From NCBI GenBank assembly GCA_947164605.1, contig CAMUXE010000009.1:1-64000 (forward strand): DNA of 64,000 nt, given 5' to 3'. Below the pieces are notes generated by a model that saw only the letters and a list, made by a program, of their open reading frames with translations, was not told the DNA's origin and searched no databases. Numbering within the stretch: position 1 is the first letter of the stretch; each line of letters starts with the position of its first letter. A program made the position numbers and the translations under genes. Below, one piece after another: positions 26,729 to 35,122 of this stretch. This stretch comes from an uncultured Lachnospiraceae bacterium (GTDB taxonomy: Bacteria > Bacillota > Clostridia > Lachnospirales > Lachnospiraceae).

Positions 26729-26935
26729 ATGAGACAGGGTATCCATCCAGATTATTATCAGGCTAAGGTTGTTTGTAACTGTGGTAATGAGTTCGTAACA
26801 GGATCAACAAGTTCTGAGCTTCATGTTGAAGTTTGCTCTAAGTGTCATCCATTCTATACTGGTCAGCAGAAGGCTGCATCAGCTCGTGGACGTATTGATA
26901 AGTTCAATAAGAAGTATGGCGTTAAAGCTAACTAA
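26729..26935 (+). CDS. rpmE: Ribosomal protein L31, zinc-binding type
   Basis: A 68-residue large-subunit protein. Start set at ATG 26729 behind AAAGAGGTG; the GTG at 26720 is part of that ribosome binding site. The protein begins [11 protein letters not shown]. It keeps the zinc-binding cysteines: CNCGNEF and, later, CSKC, so it is the zinc (C+) paralogue used when zinc is sufficient. It lies between rho and yqhQ, the same neighbourhood as in other Clostridia. Confidence 0.95.
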   Translation: MRQGIHPDYYQAKVVCNCGNEFVTGSTSSELHVEVCSKCHPFYTGQQKAASARGRIDKFNKKYGVKAN

Positions 26936-26949
26936 TAATTTGATCTTGT

Positions 26950-26983
26950 AAGGTTGAGGCTGACGACGCCTCAACCTTTTTTT
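26950..26983 (+). terminator. Terminator of rpmE
   Basis: AAGGTTGAGGC (26950-26960) pairs with GCCTCAACCTT (26968-26978), followed by a run of T. Confidence 0.92.
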
Positions 26984-26988
26984 AATGT

Positions 26989-27007
26989 GAGTCTGCTATG
27001 CAGACTC
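26989..27007 (+). repeat. Intergenic palindrome after rpmE
   Basis: GAGTCTGC (26989-26996) pairs with GCAGACTC (27000-27007) over a three-base loop. A second mini-hairpin GCGC-GACA-GCGC lies about 30 bases further on. They resemble the compact GC-rich palindromes after tRNA-Leu at 44924-45125 and are not terminators. Confidence 0.7.
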
Positions 27008-27101
27008 GCATAGGGCTTAGGGCGAAGTGTGAGATAGCGCGACAGCGCATCATTGATTGTTTTTATGAAATTTATTCCCTTATTTAGAAAGGATTATATA
27101 T

Positions 27102-28784
27102 ATGAAGATGTCCGGTATTGGTGGTCAGGCGGTAATCGAAGGCATACTGATGCGTAATCGTGAAAAGTACGCAATCGCTGTTAGAAAGCCAGATCAGGAG
27201 ATTGAAGTCACAGTAAAAAAGGCAAAGATGCTCGATGAAAAGTATAAGTGGATGAAATTGCCATTTATCAGAGGAATTTACAACTTTTTAGAATCCCTTA
27301 TTATAGGCATGTCAGCCATAACTTACTCAGGTTCACTCTATGATGATCCTGAAGAACAGAAGAGCACAAAGCTTGATTCAATAGGAAAGACAATCTTTAA
27401 GGATAAGTTAGAGGCCATACTTATGGCTGTCACAGTAATATTCTCGATAATTATAGCGGTAGTGCTATTTATGGTTATTCCATATGCAGTTTCGAGATTA
27501 CTTACCAATATAGTTTCATCTCAGACCCTGCTCAACTTCATAGAGGGCATGGTCAGATTGGTGATATTTTTCTTATATCTCTTTATAATTTCAAATTTTG
27601 AAGAGATAAAGAGAAATTATATGTATCACGGTGCTGAGCATAAGTGCATCAACTGTATAGAGAACGGTGCACCGCTTACGGTGGAAAATGTTATGAACAG
27701 CTCAAGATTCCATAAGAGATGTGGAACAAGCTTTATCTTTATTGTAATGATGATAAGTATCATACTTTTCATCTTTATCAAAGTAGATAACACTGCTCTT
27801 CAGATAGGAATCAGATTCCTGATGATACCTGTAATAGCTGGCATTTCATACGAGATTTTAAGATTTTTTGGAAAACATGATAACAAGATGGTTAGAGTGC
27901 TTGTAGCACCTGGCTTTCTCTTACAGAGAATGACAACAAAAGAACCTGATGAGTCAATGGCAGAAGTGGCTATTAAGGCAGTTGAGGCTGTTTATGACTG
28001 GAGAGTCTTTCTTGAAGAGTATTATGAGGATGTTCCATTAAATCAGGTTGAAGAAGAGATTAAAAAATCTGAGAGAGCACTTGCACTTTCTGCTTCAGGT
28101 AAGAAGAGACGCCACAATACCAGAAAGGTATCTGCTAAGGAAGCTGCTGATTTGACAGCTGAATTAGAGAAAAAGGTTGAAGTAGTTAAAAAGAAAGAAG
28201 AAGACGCACTTGCAGGTTTTGAACTTGAGGATGCACCTATAATAGAAGACCAGCATTCTGAGCGCAAGATATATGAAAATCTTGGAGAAAGTAAGGCGAA
28301 AGCCGGTCAGGATGAGGAAAAATCAGAATTTGTCATCGATATTCCAGATGATGTGTTTACTCCAGCATCTCAGGTTAGAAATGATGCAGGAGATAAGGCA
28401 ATTGAAGACTTTTTGAATCATCAGAACCTGAGAGAGAGAGCTAAAAAGGCTGTCGCTGGCAGACTTGAAGAGGAAAGAAGATACGATGAGCAGAAAAAGA
28501 GACGTCTTGAAGAAAAGAAGAGACGTGAAGATAAAAAGCGCAGAGATGACAGAAAACGCGTAGATGACAAGAGACGTGACAGCAAGAGGTCTGGCGATAA
28601 GATGCGCTCTGACAAGAGTAGTGGTGACAAGAAGATAAAGGCTGATTCAAATAAGTCGAATTCAAACAGACCCCTAGACAGGGATAAGAATTCAGCAAAA
28701 AAGGCCGCGTCTAATATGTCAAAGAAGAGAAGAAAGCCAAATACTTCCCAGAATGGAAGTAAAGAAAGAGGCAGTGATAATTAG
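27102..28784 (+). CDS. yqhQ: DUF1385 (YqhQ-like) membrane protein with long basic tail
   Basis: A 560-residue protein. Residues 1-300 are the DUF1385/YqhQ core: the opening GIGGQAVIEGILMRN, four or so membrane segments, the conserved YHGAEHKCINC motif and FLLQRMTTKEPDE. The family is usually about 300 residues and its function is unknown. Here 260 more residues follow: an acidic linker and then a very basic, low-complexity tail of Lys/Arg/Asp repeats (KKRRLEEKKRREDKKRRD). The tail could contact nucleic acid or ribosomes, which would suit its place before prmC and prfA, but that is speculation. prmC starts 2 bp after the stop. Confidence 0.88.
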   Translation: MKMSGIGGQAVIEGILMRNREKYAIAVRKPDQEIEVTVKKAKMLDEKYKWMKLPFIRGIYNFLESLIIGMSAITYSGSLYDDPEEQKSTKLDSIGKTIFKDKLEAILMAVTVIFSIIIAVVLFMVIPYAVSRLLTNIVSSQTLLNFIEGMVRLVIFFLYLFIISNFEEIKRNYMYHGAEHKCINCIENGAPLTVENVMNSSRFHKRCGTSFIFIVMMISIILFIFIKVDNTALQIGIRFLMIPVIAGISYEILRFFGKHDNKMVRVLVAPGFLLQRMTTKEPDESMAEVAIKAVEAVYDWRVFLEEYYEDVPLNQVEEEIKKSERALALSASGKKRRHNTRKVSAKEAADLTAELEKKVEVVKKKEEDALAGFELEDAPIIEDQHSERKIYENLGESKAKAGQDEEKSEFVIDIPDDVFTPASQVRNDAGDKAIEDFLNHQNLRERAKKAVAGRLEEERRYDEQKKRRLEEKKRREDKKRRDDRKRVDDKRRDSKRSGDKMRSDKSSGDKKIKADSNKSNSNRPLDRDKNSAKKAASNMSKKRRKPNTSQNGSKERGSDN

Positions 28785-28786
28785 AG

Positions 28787-29629
28787 ATGAAAATACTAGA
28801 ATTGCTTAAGCTTTCAAGTGAAAAATTAAAAGAGGCAGGAGTGCCAGACCCCTTATATGATGCAAAGCAGCTGCTTATGTACTGCCTAAATCTTGATGAT
28901 ACCCATCTTTTTATGGCTTATCAGGATGAGTGCGAGAGTGGGCTTGAGGCCAAGTATGGGGACCTGATTGAAAAGAGGGCGAAAAGAATCCCCCTCCAGC
29001 ACATTTTGGGCTATGCTTACTTTTATGGAAGAAAATTCAAGGTCAATTCTTCAGTTTTGGTGCCAAGACCTGACACTGAAGTTTTAGTGGAGAATGCTCT
29101 TGAATATCTCAAAGATGGAGATAAGCTGCTTGATATGTGTACAGGTTCAGCATGTATAGTGGCAAGCCTCGCCCTTGAGAGAAAACTTGAAAAGGCTCTG
29201 GGAGTCGACGTGTCGAGTGAGGCCTTGGAGGTAGCTTCGGCCAATGCATTGGCCCTGGGAGCAGATGTGGCTTTCATAGAGTCTGACCTCTTTGAGAATA
29301 AGGAATTTGAGAGCCAGCTTGACGAGTATGATATGATTGTATCTAATCCACCATATATAAGAAGTGAGGAGATCGAGAAGCTTGAAGCCGAGGTGAGGGA
29401 ACACGACCCTATGCTGGCTTTGGATGGCTTCGAAGACGGACTTTACTTTTATAGAAAGATAAGCAGAGAAGGAAAAAAATACCTGAAAAAGGGGGCTTAT
29501 CTGATATATGAGATTGGCTATGATCAGGCAGATGACCTGAGAGCAATTCTTAAGAGTGAAGGATACAGCGATATTCTTGTCAAAAAGGACTATGCCGGCA
29601 ATGATCGTGTGGTAATTGCCAGAAAGTAA
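28787..29629 (+). CDS. prmC: Release factor glutamine methyltransferase
   Basis: A 280-residue SAM-dependent methyltransferase that methylates the glutamine in the GGQ loop of release factors. The N-terminal helical domain is followed by the Rossmann core: VLVPRPDTEVLVE, LDMCTGSACIVASLAL (SAM loop) and the catalytic NPPYI (about residue 185). It is directly after yqhQ and 108 bp before its substrate gene prfA, the standard order. Confidence 0.95.
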   Translation: MKILELLKLSSEKLKEAGVPDPLYDAKQLLMYCLNLDDTHLFMAYQDECESGLEAKYGDLIEKRAKRIPLQHILGYAYFYGRKFKVNSSVLVPRPDTEVLVENALEYLKDGDKLLDMCTGSACIVASLALERKLEKALGVDVSSEALEVASANALALGADVAFIESDLFENKEFESQLDEYDMIVSNPPYIRSEEIEKLEAEVREHDPMLALDGFEDGLYFYRKISREGKKYLKKGAYLIYEIGYDQADDLRAILKSEGYSDILVKKDYAGNDRVVIARK

Positions 29630-29737
29630 GGCAAGGATATGAAGCAGTATTCATAATTCTTTTTAATAATTATCATTTATATTTAGGTTATAATAGCTGG
29701 GGACTTTATGAAACCGGCTTTGGAAGGAGTATAGACA

Positions 29738-30817
29738 ATGGATATGTTCGACAAACTAGAAGGCATTGTTAACAGATATGAGGATATTACTCTTGAGTTG
29801 ACAAATCCAGATGTCGTAAATGATCAGAAGAAGTTCAGAAATCTGATGATGGAGCAGAACAGGATACTTCCTATAGTTGAAGCATTTACCCAGTATAAGG
29901 ATGCAAAGCAGACTATTGAGGACAGCTTGGAAATGCTTAACACAGAGAAGGATCCAGATCTTGTTGAGATGGCAAAGGAAGAGCTGAATGAGGCTAAGAA
30001 GAGTCAGGAGGAACTTGAGAAGCAGTTAAAAATCTTACTTCTTCCAAGGGACCCTAACGATGATAAGAATATTGTAGTCGAAATTCGTGCCGGTGCAGGT
30101 GGAGATGAGGCAGCGCTTTTTGCAGCCGAGCTTTTCCGCATGTACACTCACTATATTGAGTCAAAAGGCTGGAAGATAGATGTAGTCAATGCCGATGAGA
30201 CAGGCATTGGCGGAATGAAGGAAATTGAGTTCATGGTTACTGGACAGGGCGCATACTCAGTACTCAAGTACGAGAGTGGTGTTCATCGAGTTCAGAGAGT
30301 ACCTGAGACAGAGTCTGGCGGAAGAATTCATACATCAACTGCATCGGTTGCTGTTATGCCGGAAGCTGAGGATGTCGATGTTGTCATCGATGAGAAGGAT
30401 ATAAGAATTGATGTTATGAGAGCATCGGGTAATGGTGGACAGTGCGTAAATACTACTGATTCAGCGGTTAGACTTACTCATTACCCAACAGGAATTGTAA
30501 TCTATGCACAGACAGAGAAATCACAGATCCAGAATAAGGACAAAGCATTTGCCCTCTTGAGATCAAAGCTCTATGACTTGGAGTGTCAGAAGGCGCACGA
30601 TGCCGAGGCAGATGCCAGACGTAGCCAGATTGGTACAGGAGACCGTTCAGAGAAGATTAGAACATATAATTTTCCTCAGGGAAGAGTAACAGATCATAGA
30701 ATTGGCCTTACTTTGTATAAGCTTGATAAGATAATGAATGGTGATATACAAGAAATTATCGATGCTTGTATAGCAGCAGATCAGGCTGCAAAGTTAGCTA
30801 AGATGGATGAGTCTTGA
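29738..30817 (+). CDS. prfA: Peptide chain release factor 1
   Basis: A 359-residue class I release factor that reads UAA and UAG. The recognition tripeptide lies in [14 protein letters not shown] (PET at the position of the RF1 PxT motif) and the catalytic GGQ is in [23 protein letters not shown] precedes the ATG. A TATAAT at 29689-29694 suggests its own promoter besides read-through from prmC. The stop lies 11 bp before the next gene, which begins the surface operon, so read-through into it is likely. Confidence 0.96.
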   Translation: MDMFDKLEGIVNRYEDITLELTNPDVVNDQKKFRNLMMEQNRILPIVEAFTQYKDAKQTIEDSLEMLNTEKDPDLVEMAKEELNEAKKSQEELEKQLKILLLPRDPNDDKNIVVEIRAGAGGDEAALFAAELFRMYTHYIESKGWKIDVVNADETGIGGMKEIEFMVTGQGAYSVLKYESGVHRVQRVPETESGGRIHTSTASVAVMPEAEDVDVVIDEKDIRIDVMRASGNGGQCVNTTDSAVRLTHYPTGIVIYAQTEKSQIQNKDKAFALLRSKLYDLECQKAHDAEADARRSQIGTGDRSEKIRTYNFPQGRVTDHRIGLTLYKLDKIMNGDIQEIIDACIAADQAAKLAKMDES

Positions 30818-30828
30818 TAGGAGTTAAA

Positions 30829-31779
30829 ATGGCTAATAAAAAAAGAAGAAGAGCAAGCTATAAGTCAAGAAAGAGAAGGAGACAGCTCCAGCGCTATCGT
30901 GAGCTGGCTTTCTATGCAGTAGGACTTTTAGTTTTAGTTGGAATAGTAGTTACAATATCAGTTATGGCTTCTAAGTCTAAAAAGAAAAATGATAGCTCTC
31001 TTGTTTCGGCAAATCAGGCAGAGACTAAGAAAGCAGAGACACCAGATACCAATGCGCCAACAATCACAGGCGTTGAGGATAAGACTTTCAATATAGGCGA
31101 TACAGTCACTTACCTCTCAGGAATCACTGCTGTTGATGACAGGGATGGAGAGCTTGATGTTGAGGTTGATAAGTCAGCTGTAGATTCGGCAAATCCTGGT
31201 GAATACAAGGTTATATATTCAGCAACTGACAAGTCTGGAAACAAGGCTACAAAGCAGGCCATATTTACCTTTAAGAAGGCAACAGCAAACAACGATGAGC
31301 TGCAGGCCTTATCTCTCAAGGTACTTAACAAGATCATTGATCCTTCAGCTTCTAAGGGGTCAAATTTAAAGAAGATTTATGATTTCGTTCACAATGGTGT
31401 GGGCTATGTGGGAACACCTCACGATGCTGAAAACTGGCAGAACGAAGCATTTTACGCCTTGACTCAGCTCAATGCTACAGGTTATGTGGGAGGTGACTGC
31501 TTCACATATACATCAGTAGACAAGGCACTCTTAGAGGCATACGAGGTAGAGAATATCTGGTGCGAGAATGAAAATTCTCCAACCGGTGATCACGCTTGGC
31601 TTTTGGTTAATATTGGCACTGGCTACTATCATTTTGATGCAACAAGAATGCACAGTGGTTTTGTCTGCTTTATGAAGACAGACGCTGACCTTGATGCTTA
31701 TTATAATCAGGGTGGTTATAACTACATGAGAGATAAGTCAAAGTATCCAGCAACACCAACAAGTGCATTTACATATTAA
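30829..31779 (+). CDS. Membrane-anchored transglutaminase-like protein with Ig-like domain
   Basis: A 316-residue protein of the cell surface. Start set at ATG 30829 after AGGAG. A strongly basic N-terminus (KKRRRASYKSRKRRR) leads into one membrane helix (about residues 26-47), an Ala/Thr linker, a DUF5011-type Ig-like domain (about 75-150, NIGDTVTYLSGITAVDDRDG) and a transglutaminase-like fold. The Cys-His-Asp triad is visible: GGDCFTY (Cys 224), GDHAWLL (His 255), HFDATR (Asp 270). It may be a protein crosslinker or a protease/amidase of the papain-like fold. It heads a gene set with the MBOAT acyltransferase, an SGNH-like protein and a lipoprotein. Confidence 0.82.
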   Translation: MANKKRRRASYKSRKRRRQLQRYRELAFYAVGLLVLVGIVVTISVMASKSKKKNDSSLVSANQAETKKAETPDTNAPTITGVEDKTFNIGDTVTYLSGITAVDDRDGELDVEVDKSAVDSANPGEYKVIYSATDKSGNKATKQAIFTFKKATANNDELQALSLKVLNKIIDPSASKGSNLKKIYDFVHNGVGYVGTPHDAENWQNEAFYALTQLNATGYVGGDCFTYTSVDKALLEAYEVENIWCENENSPTGDHAWLLVNIGTGYYHFDATRMHSGFVCFMKTDADLDAYYNQGGYNYMRDKSKYPATPTSAFTY

Positions 31780-31789
31780 GGGAAGTATT

Positions 31790-33352
31790 ATGTTATTTAC
31801 ATCAGTTCAATTTTTAATTTTTGTTTTTGTGGCCCTGGTGCTCTACTATACACTTCCAAAGAAGTGTCAGTGGATAGTACTCTTAGTGGCAAATGTTTAC
31901 TTCTATCTACAGGCCGGCTTTTATGGGGCTATTTTTATGGCAATCACAATGTTGACTTCTTACTTTGCGGCTTTAATAATGGACTACTACAAGATTGTTG
32001 GCGAGAGAACCATAAAACTTTCAAAGGTTGAAGTGACAAGAGATGAGAAGAAGAAGATAAAGGCAGATGTCAAGAGAAAATCAAAAGTGATTCTTGTAAT
32101 CGCCCTTCTTATAAACTTTGGAGCCTTGGGAGTTCTCAAGTATTCAAACCTTTTTATCACAAGTTTTACAAACTTTAGTCCTGTAAACTTTATCCTGCCT
32201 ATGGGTATTTCCTTCTATACTTTCCAGACTATGGGATACATAGTAGATGTCTACCGTGGCAGTGTTATATCTGAGAAGAATTTCTTTAAATATGCTCTTT
32301 TCGTATCATTCTTCCCACAGTTGGTTCAGGGACCTATCAGTAAGTTCACAATGCTTTCTAAGACACTTTATGCTGAGCATGATTTCTCTTGGGATGTGAT
32401 TGAATCAGGACTTATGAGGATTATCTGGGGTTACTTTAAGAAGATGATAATCGCAGACAGGGCCTCAGTAGGACTTGCAACACTTATAAGCGATTTCACA
32501 ACATATAAGGGAGCTTATTCCCTTCTTGGTATAGCCATCTATGCAGTTCAGCTCTATGCTGACTTCACAGGAGGTATAGATATCACAATCGGTGTGGCTG
32601 AGCTTTTTGGCATCACACTTCCAGAGAACTTTAAGCAGCCATTCTTTTCTAAGAGTCTTGCAGAGTACTGGAGAAGATGGCACATAACACTCTGTACCTG
32701 GTTTAAGGATTATGTATTTTATCCTATTTCAACTTCAAAGAGGGTAATACACCAGGGCAAGTGGCTTAAGGAACATGTATCTGAGGGACTTGGAAAGAGA
32801 TTTCCTATGTATCTTGCAACGCTCACAGTTTGGTTTGTGACTGGTATGTGGCACGGTGCAAAGTGGAACTTCATAGTTTGGGGTCTTTTGAACGGTATCA
32901 TAATGCTCCTTTCACAGGAACTCTCAGGCGTCTATAAAAAGGTTGATTCAAAGCTTGGTCTAAAAAAGACTAAGATATACGGCCTTTTTGAGATTATTAG
33001 AACTACAATTCTTGTCGCTGTATTGCAGATGCTTGATTATCACAAGAATATTGCAGATGCGGCCAGAATGTTTGTCTCAATCTTTACAAGTGCAAATTAC
33101 GGACAGGTATTTGGCGGAGGTTTGTTTAATATAGGCTTGAGTGTATATGACTATGTGGTACTTCTTGTAGGTATTATTGTAATATACATTGTCAGCTATC
33201 TTGGACGAAATGAGAGTCTCAGAGTCAGACTTAAGTCTAAGCCTTATGCCGTAAGATTTATCTTATGCTTGGCTATGCTCGTATGTATTTTAATCTTTGG
33301 TTCTTACGGAATAGGTTATGAGCAGAGTCAGTTTATCTATAATCAGTTCTAG
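31790..33352 (+). CDS. MBOAT O-acyltransferase (AlgI/DltB family)
   Basis: A 520-residue polytopic membrane protein with about ten hydrophobic segments. MBOAT hallmarks are clear: PMGISFYTFQTMGYIVDVYRG-type region, FPQLVQGPI, WRRWHITL with the conserved His, and MWHGAKWNFIVWG containing the active-site histidine. Start set at ATG 31790 behind AAGGGAAG; upstream codons lie within the previous gene. Relatives move acyl groups across the membrane to polysaccharides or teichoic acid. With the SGNH-like partner downstream, acetylation of an extracellular polymer is the best guess. The polymer is unknown; no polysaccharide synthase is nearby. Confidence 0.93.
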   Translation: MLFTSVQFLIFVFVALVLYYTLPKKCQWIVLLVANVYFYLQAGFYGAIFMAITMLTSYFAALIMDYYKIVGERTIKLSKVEVTRDEKKKIKADVKRKSKVILVIALLINFGALGVLKYSNLFITSFTNFSPVNFILPMGISFYTFQTMGYIVDVYRGSVISEKNFFKYALFVSFFPQLVQGPISKFTMLSKTLYAEHDFSWDVIESGLMRIIWGYFKKMIIADRASVGLATLISDFTTYKGAYSLLGIAIYAVQLYADFTGGIDITIGVAELFGITLPENFKQPFFSKSLAEYWRRWHITLCTWFKDYVFYPISTSKRVIHQGKWLKEHVSEGLGKRFPMYLATLTVWFVTGMWHGAKWNFIVWGLLNGIIMLLSQELSGVYKKVDSKLGLKKTKIYGLFEIIRTTILVAVLQMLDYHKNIADAARMFVSIFTSANYGQVFGGGLFNIGLSVYDYVVLLVGIIVIYIVSYLGRNESLRVRLKSKPYAVRFILCLAMLVCILIFGSYGIGYEQSQFIYNQF

Positions 33353-33383
33353 TGTTTAGGAAGCTTGTTAAGGAAGAAATGTT

Positions 33384-34448
33384 ATGAAGAAAAAATTATC
33401 CTGGTATAGGATTTTCTTTAGAGTTATAGCTCTAATACTTATACCAACGCTTGTGATAGGCGTATTACAAAGAATTCTCACACCTAAGTACGTGTCAAGT
33501 ATACCTGAAGGTTCAATGATTGCTGAGTATTACGACTCACCAAAGAACACAGATGTGCTTATACTAGGTGATTGTGAGGTTTATGAAAATATTTCCAATG
33601 TGGCTATGTATCAGAATTACGGAGTTACCTCATACACAAGAGGAAGCTCTGAGCAGTTGATATGGCAGTCATATTATCTGCTTGAGGATACACTTCAGTA
33701 TCAAAAGCCTAAGGTTGTAATTCTCAATGTTCTTGCCCTCTCAGAGGCTGAGGCCAAAAGTGAGGCTTACAACAGAATGACTCTTGATGGCATGAGATGG
33801 TCTAAGTCAAAAAGGGCCTCTTATGAGGAGTCAAAAACTAGCAAGGAAAACCTGCTTAGCTACTACTTCCCAATCCTCAGATACCATTCTAGATGGTCTG
33901 AGTTGAGCAGTGAAGACTTCAAGTATGCTTTTGAAAAGAAACCACTTGTGACAAGCAATGGCTATCTTATGCAGGTAGGTGTGAGACCCGTTACAACAGT
34001 TCCAAAGACTATGCCTCTGTCTGACTATGATTTCAGCCAGAGAAATATGGACTATCTTGATAAGATTCGTCAATTATGTGAGGACCATGGAGCTCAGCTT
34101 TTGCTTATGAAGGCTCCAAGTATCTTCCCACACTGGTATGACGAATGGGATGCTCAGGTTGTAGACTACGCTAAGGCACACAATATCACATATTTGAATA
34201 TGGTTAAGGATGCAGAAAAGATAGGAATCGACTATAGCAAAGACACATTTGACTATGGTCAGCATCTCAATGTTGATGGTTCAGAAAAAGTTGCAAAATA
34301 TCTTGGAGAAATCCTTAAAACAAAGTATAATGTAGAAGACAGAAGAAATGACCCAACATACAGCACTTACTGGAATGACCTTTCAAAGAGGTATGATGAG
34401 GAAAAGGCTGCAAAGACTAAGGCTTGGGAAAGTTCGAATGCAAAATAA
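33384..34448 (+). CDS. SGNH-like (AlgJ/DltD-type) partner of the MBOAT
   Basis: A 354-residue protein with one N-terminal membrane segment (about residues 10-30) and an extracellular domain. It carries LILGDCEVYENIS (about 60-72) where SGNH-like transferases have G-x-S, so Cys 64 stands near the nucleophile position. A C-terminal block holds FDYGQHLNVDGSEK, which supplies the Asp-x-x-His pair. AGGAAGAAATG supports the start. Position right after the MBOAT gene matches AlgI-AlgJ/X or DltB-DltD pairs, in which the second protein finishes acyl transfer to the polymer. Whether the Cys acts as the nucleophile is an open question. Confidence 0.8.
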   Translation: MKKKLSWYRIFFRVIALILIPTLVIGVLQRILTPKYVSSIPEGSMIAEYYDSPKNTDVLILGDCEVYENISNVAMYQNYGVTSYTRGSSEQLIWQSYYLLEDTLQYQKPKVVILNVLALSEAEAKSEAYNRMTLDGMRWSKSKRASYEESKTSKENLLSYYFPILRYHSRWSELSSEDFKYAFEKKPLVTSNGYLMQVGVRPVTTVPKTMPLSDYDFSQRNMDYLDKIRQLCEDHGAQLLLMKAPSIFPHWYDEWDAQVVDYAKAHNITYLNMVKDAEKIGIDYSKDTFDYGQHLNVDGSEKVAKYLGEILKTKYNVEDRRNDPTYSTYWNDLSKRYDEEKAAKTKAWESSNAK

Positions 34449-34460
34449 AGGAGTAAGAAA

Positions 34461-34982
34461 ATGAGAAAGAGATCGATTGCTGCAGCAGGTATCATGGTTA
34501 TGTGTTTAGGACTTATGGCTTGCGGTTCAGCATCTAACACAGGTTCATCAAACACAGCAACACAGGCAGCTAGCACATCAAGTGCTGGATATGTATATAC
34601 AAGTAACGGAACTGACATCAAGATCAACGATGATGTCAACGCTATCGTCAGCAAGCTTGGAACACCTAAGGGTGGCACATACGAAGCTAAGAGCTGTGCC
34701 TTTGACGGTATGGATAAGTTCTGGTACTATGATGGCTTCACACTTCAGGCCTACCAGAAGGATGGCAAGGATGTGGTTTATTCAGTAACATTTACCGATG
34801 ATACTGTAAAGACTAAAGAAGGCGTAAAGATTGGCGATTCTAAGGATAAGGTTACACAGGCCTACGGTTCTTCATTCAAGGAGAACAATGGTCAGCTTGT
34901 TTACGAGTCTGGAAATATGAAGCTTTCCTTTGGTATGAAGGATAACAAGGTACAGTCAGTAATCTATGAATTAAAGCAGTGA
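34461..34982 (+). CDS. Small lipoprotein, last gene of the surface operon
   Basis: A 173-residue lipoprotein: signal peptide with lipobox LMAC (Cys at residue 21), a Ser/Thr/Ala linker, and two similar halves (VNAIVSKLGTPKGGTYEAKSC and VKIGDSKDKVTQAYGSSF). The halves recall BamE/SmpA-like beta-alpha repeats, in which a GxxxxxVxxxxG pattern precedes a cysteine or aromatic. AAAGGAG precedes the ATG, 12 bp after the SGNH gene. A terminator follows at 35059. Function is unknown; it may hold the acylation complex together. Confidence 0.78.
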   Translation: MRKRSIAAAGIMVMCLGLMACGSASNTGSSNTATQAASTSSAGYVYTSNGTDIKINDDVNAIVSKLGTPKGGTYEAKSCAFDGMDKFWYYDGFTLQAYQKDGKDVVYSVTFTDDTVKTKEGVKIGDSKDKVTQAYGSSFKENNGQLVYESGNMKLSFGMKDNKVQSVIYELKQ

Positions 34983-35058
34983 TGCTATCTGACTGATAAT
35001 AGAGATTTATTTAAAGATTTTTGCTGATTTACGCATGGCGTAAGACCGGCAGTTTTTT

Positions 35059-35083
35059 AGGCCGGCATATGCTGGCCTTTTTT
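35059..35083 (+). terminator. Terminator of the surface operon
   Basis: AGGCCGGC (35059-35066) pairs with GCTGGCCT (35071-35078) over ATAT, followed by T-rich sequence. Confidence 0.88.
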
Positions 35084-35122
35084 GTTCAGATTAAAGATTA
35101 AGGGAAGATTGGAATTATAGAA

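Noticed and set aside
31050..31270. The Ig-like part of the surface protein as a separate gene
   Set aside because: The frame is continuous with the membrane helix and the transglutaminase-like domain.
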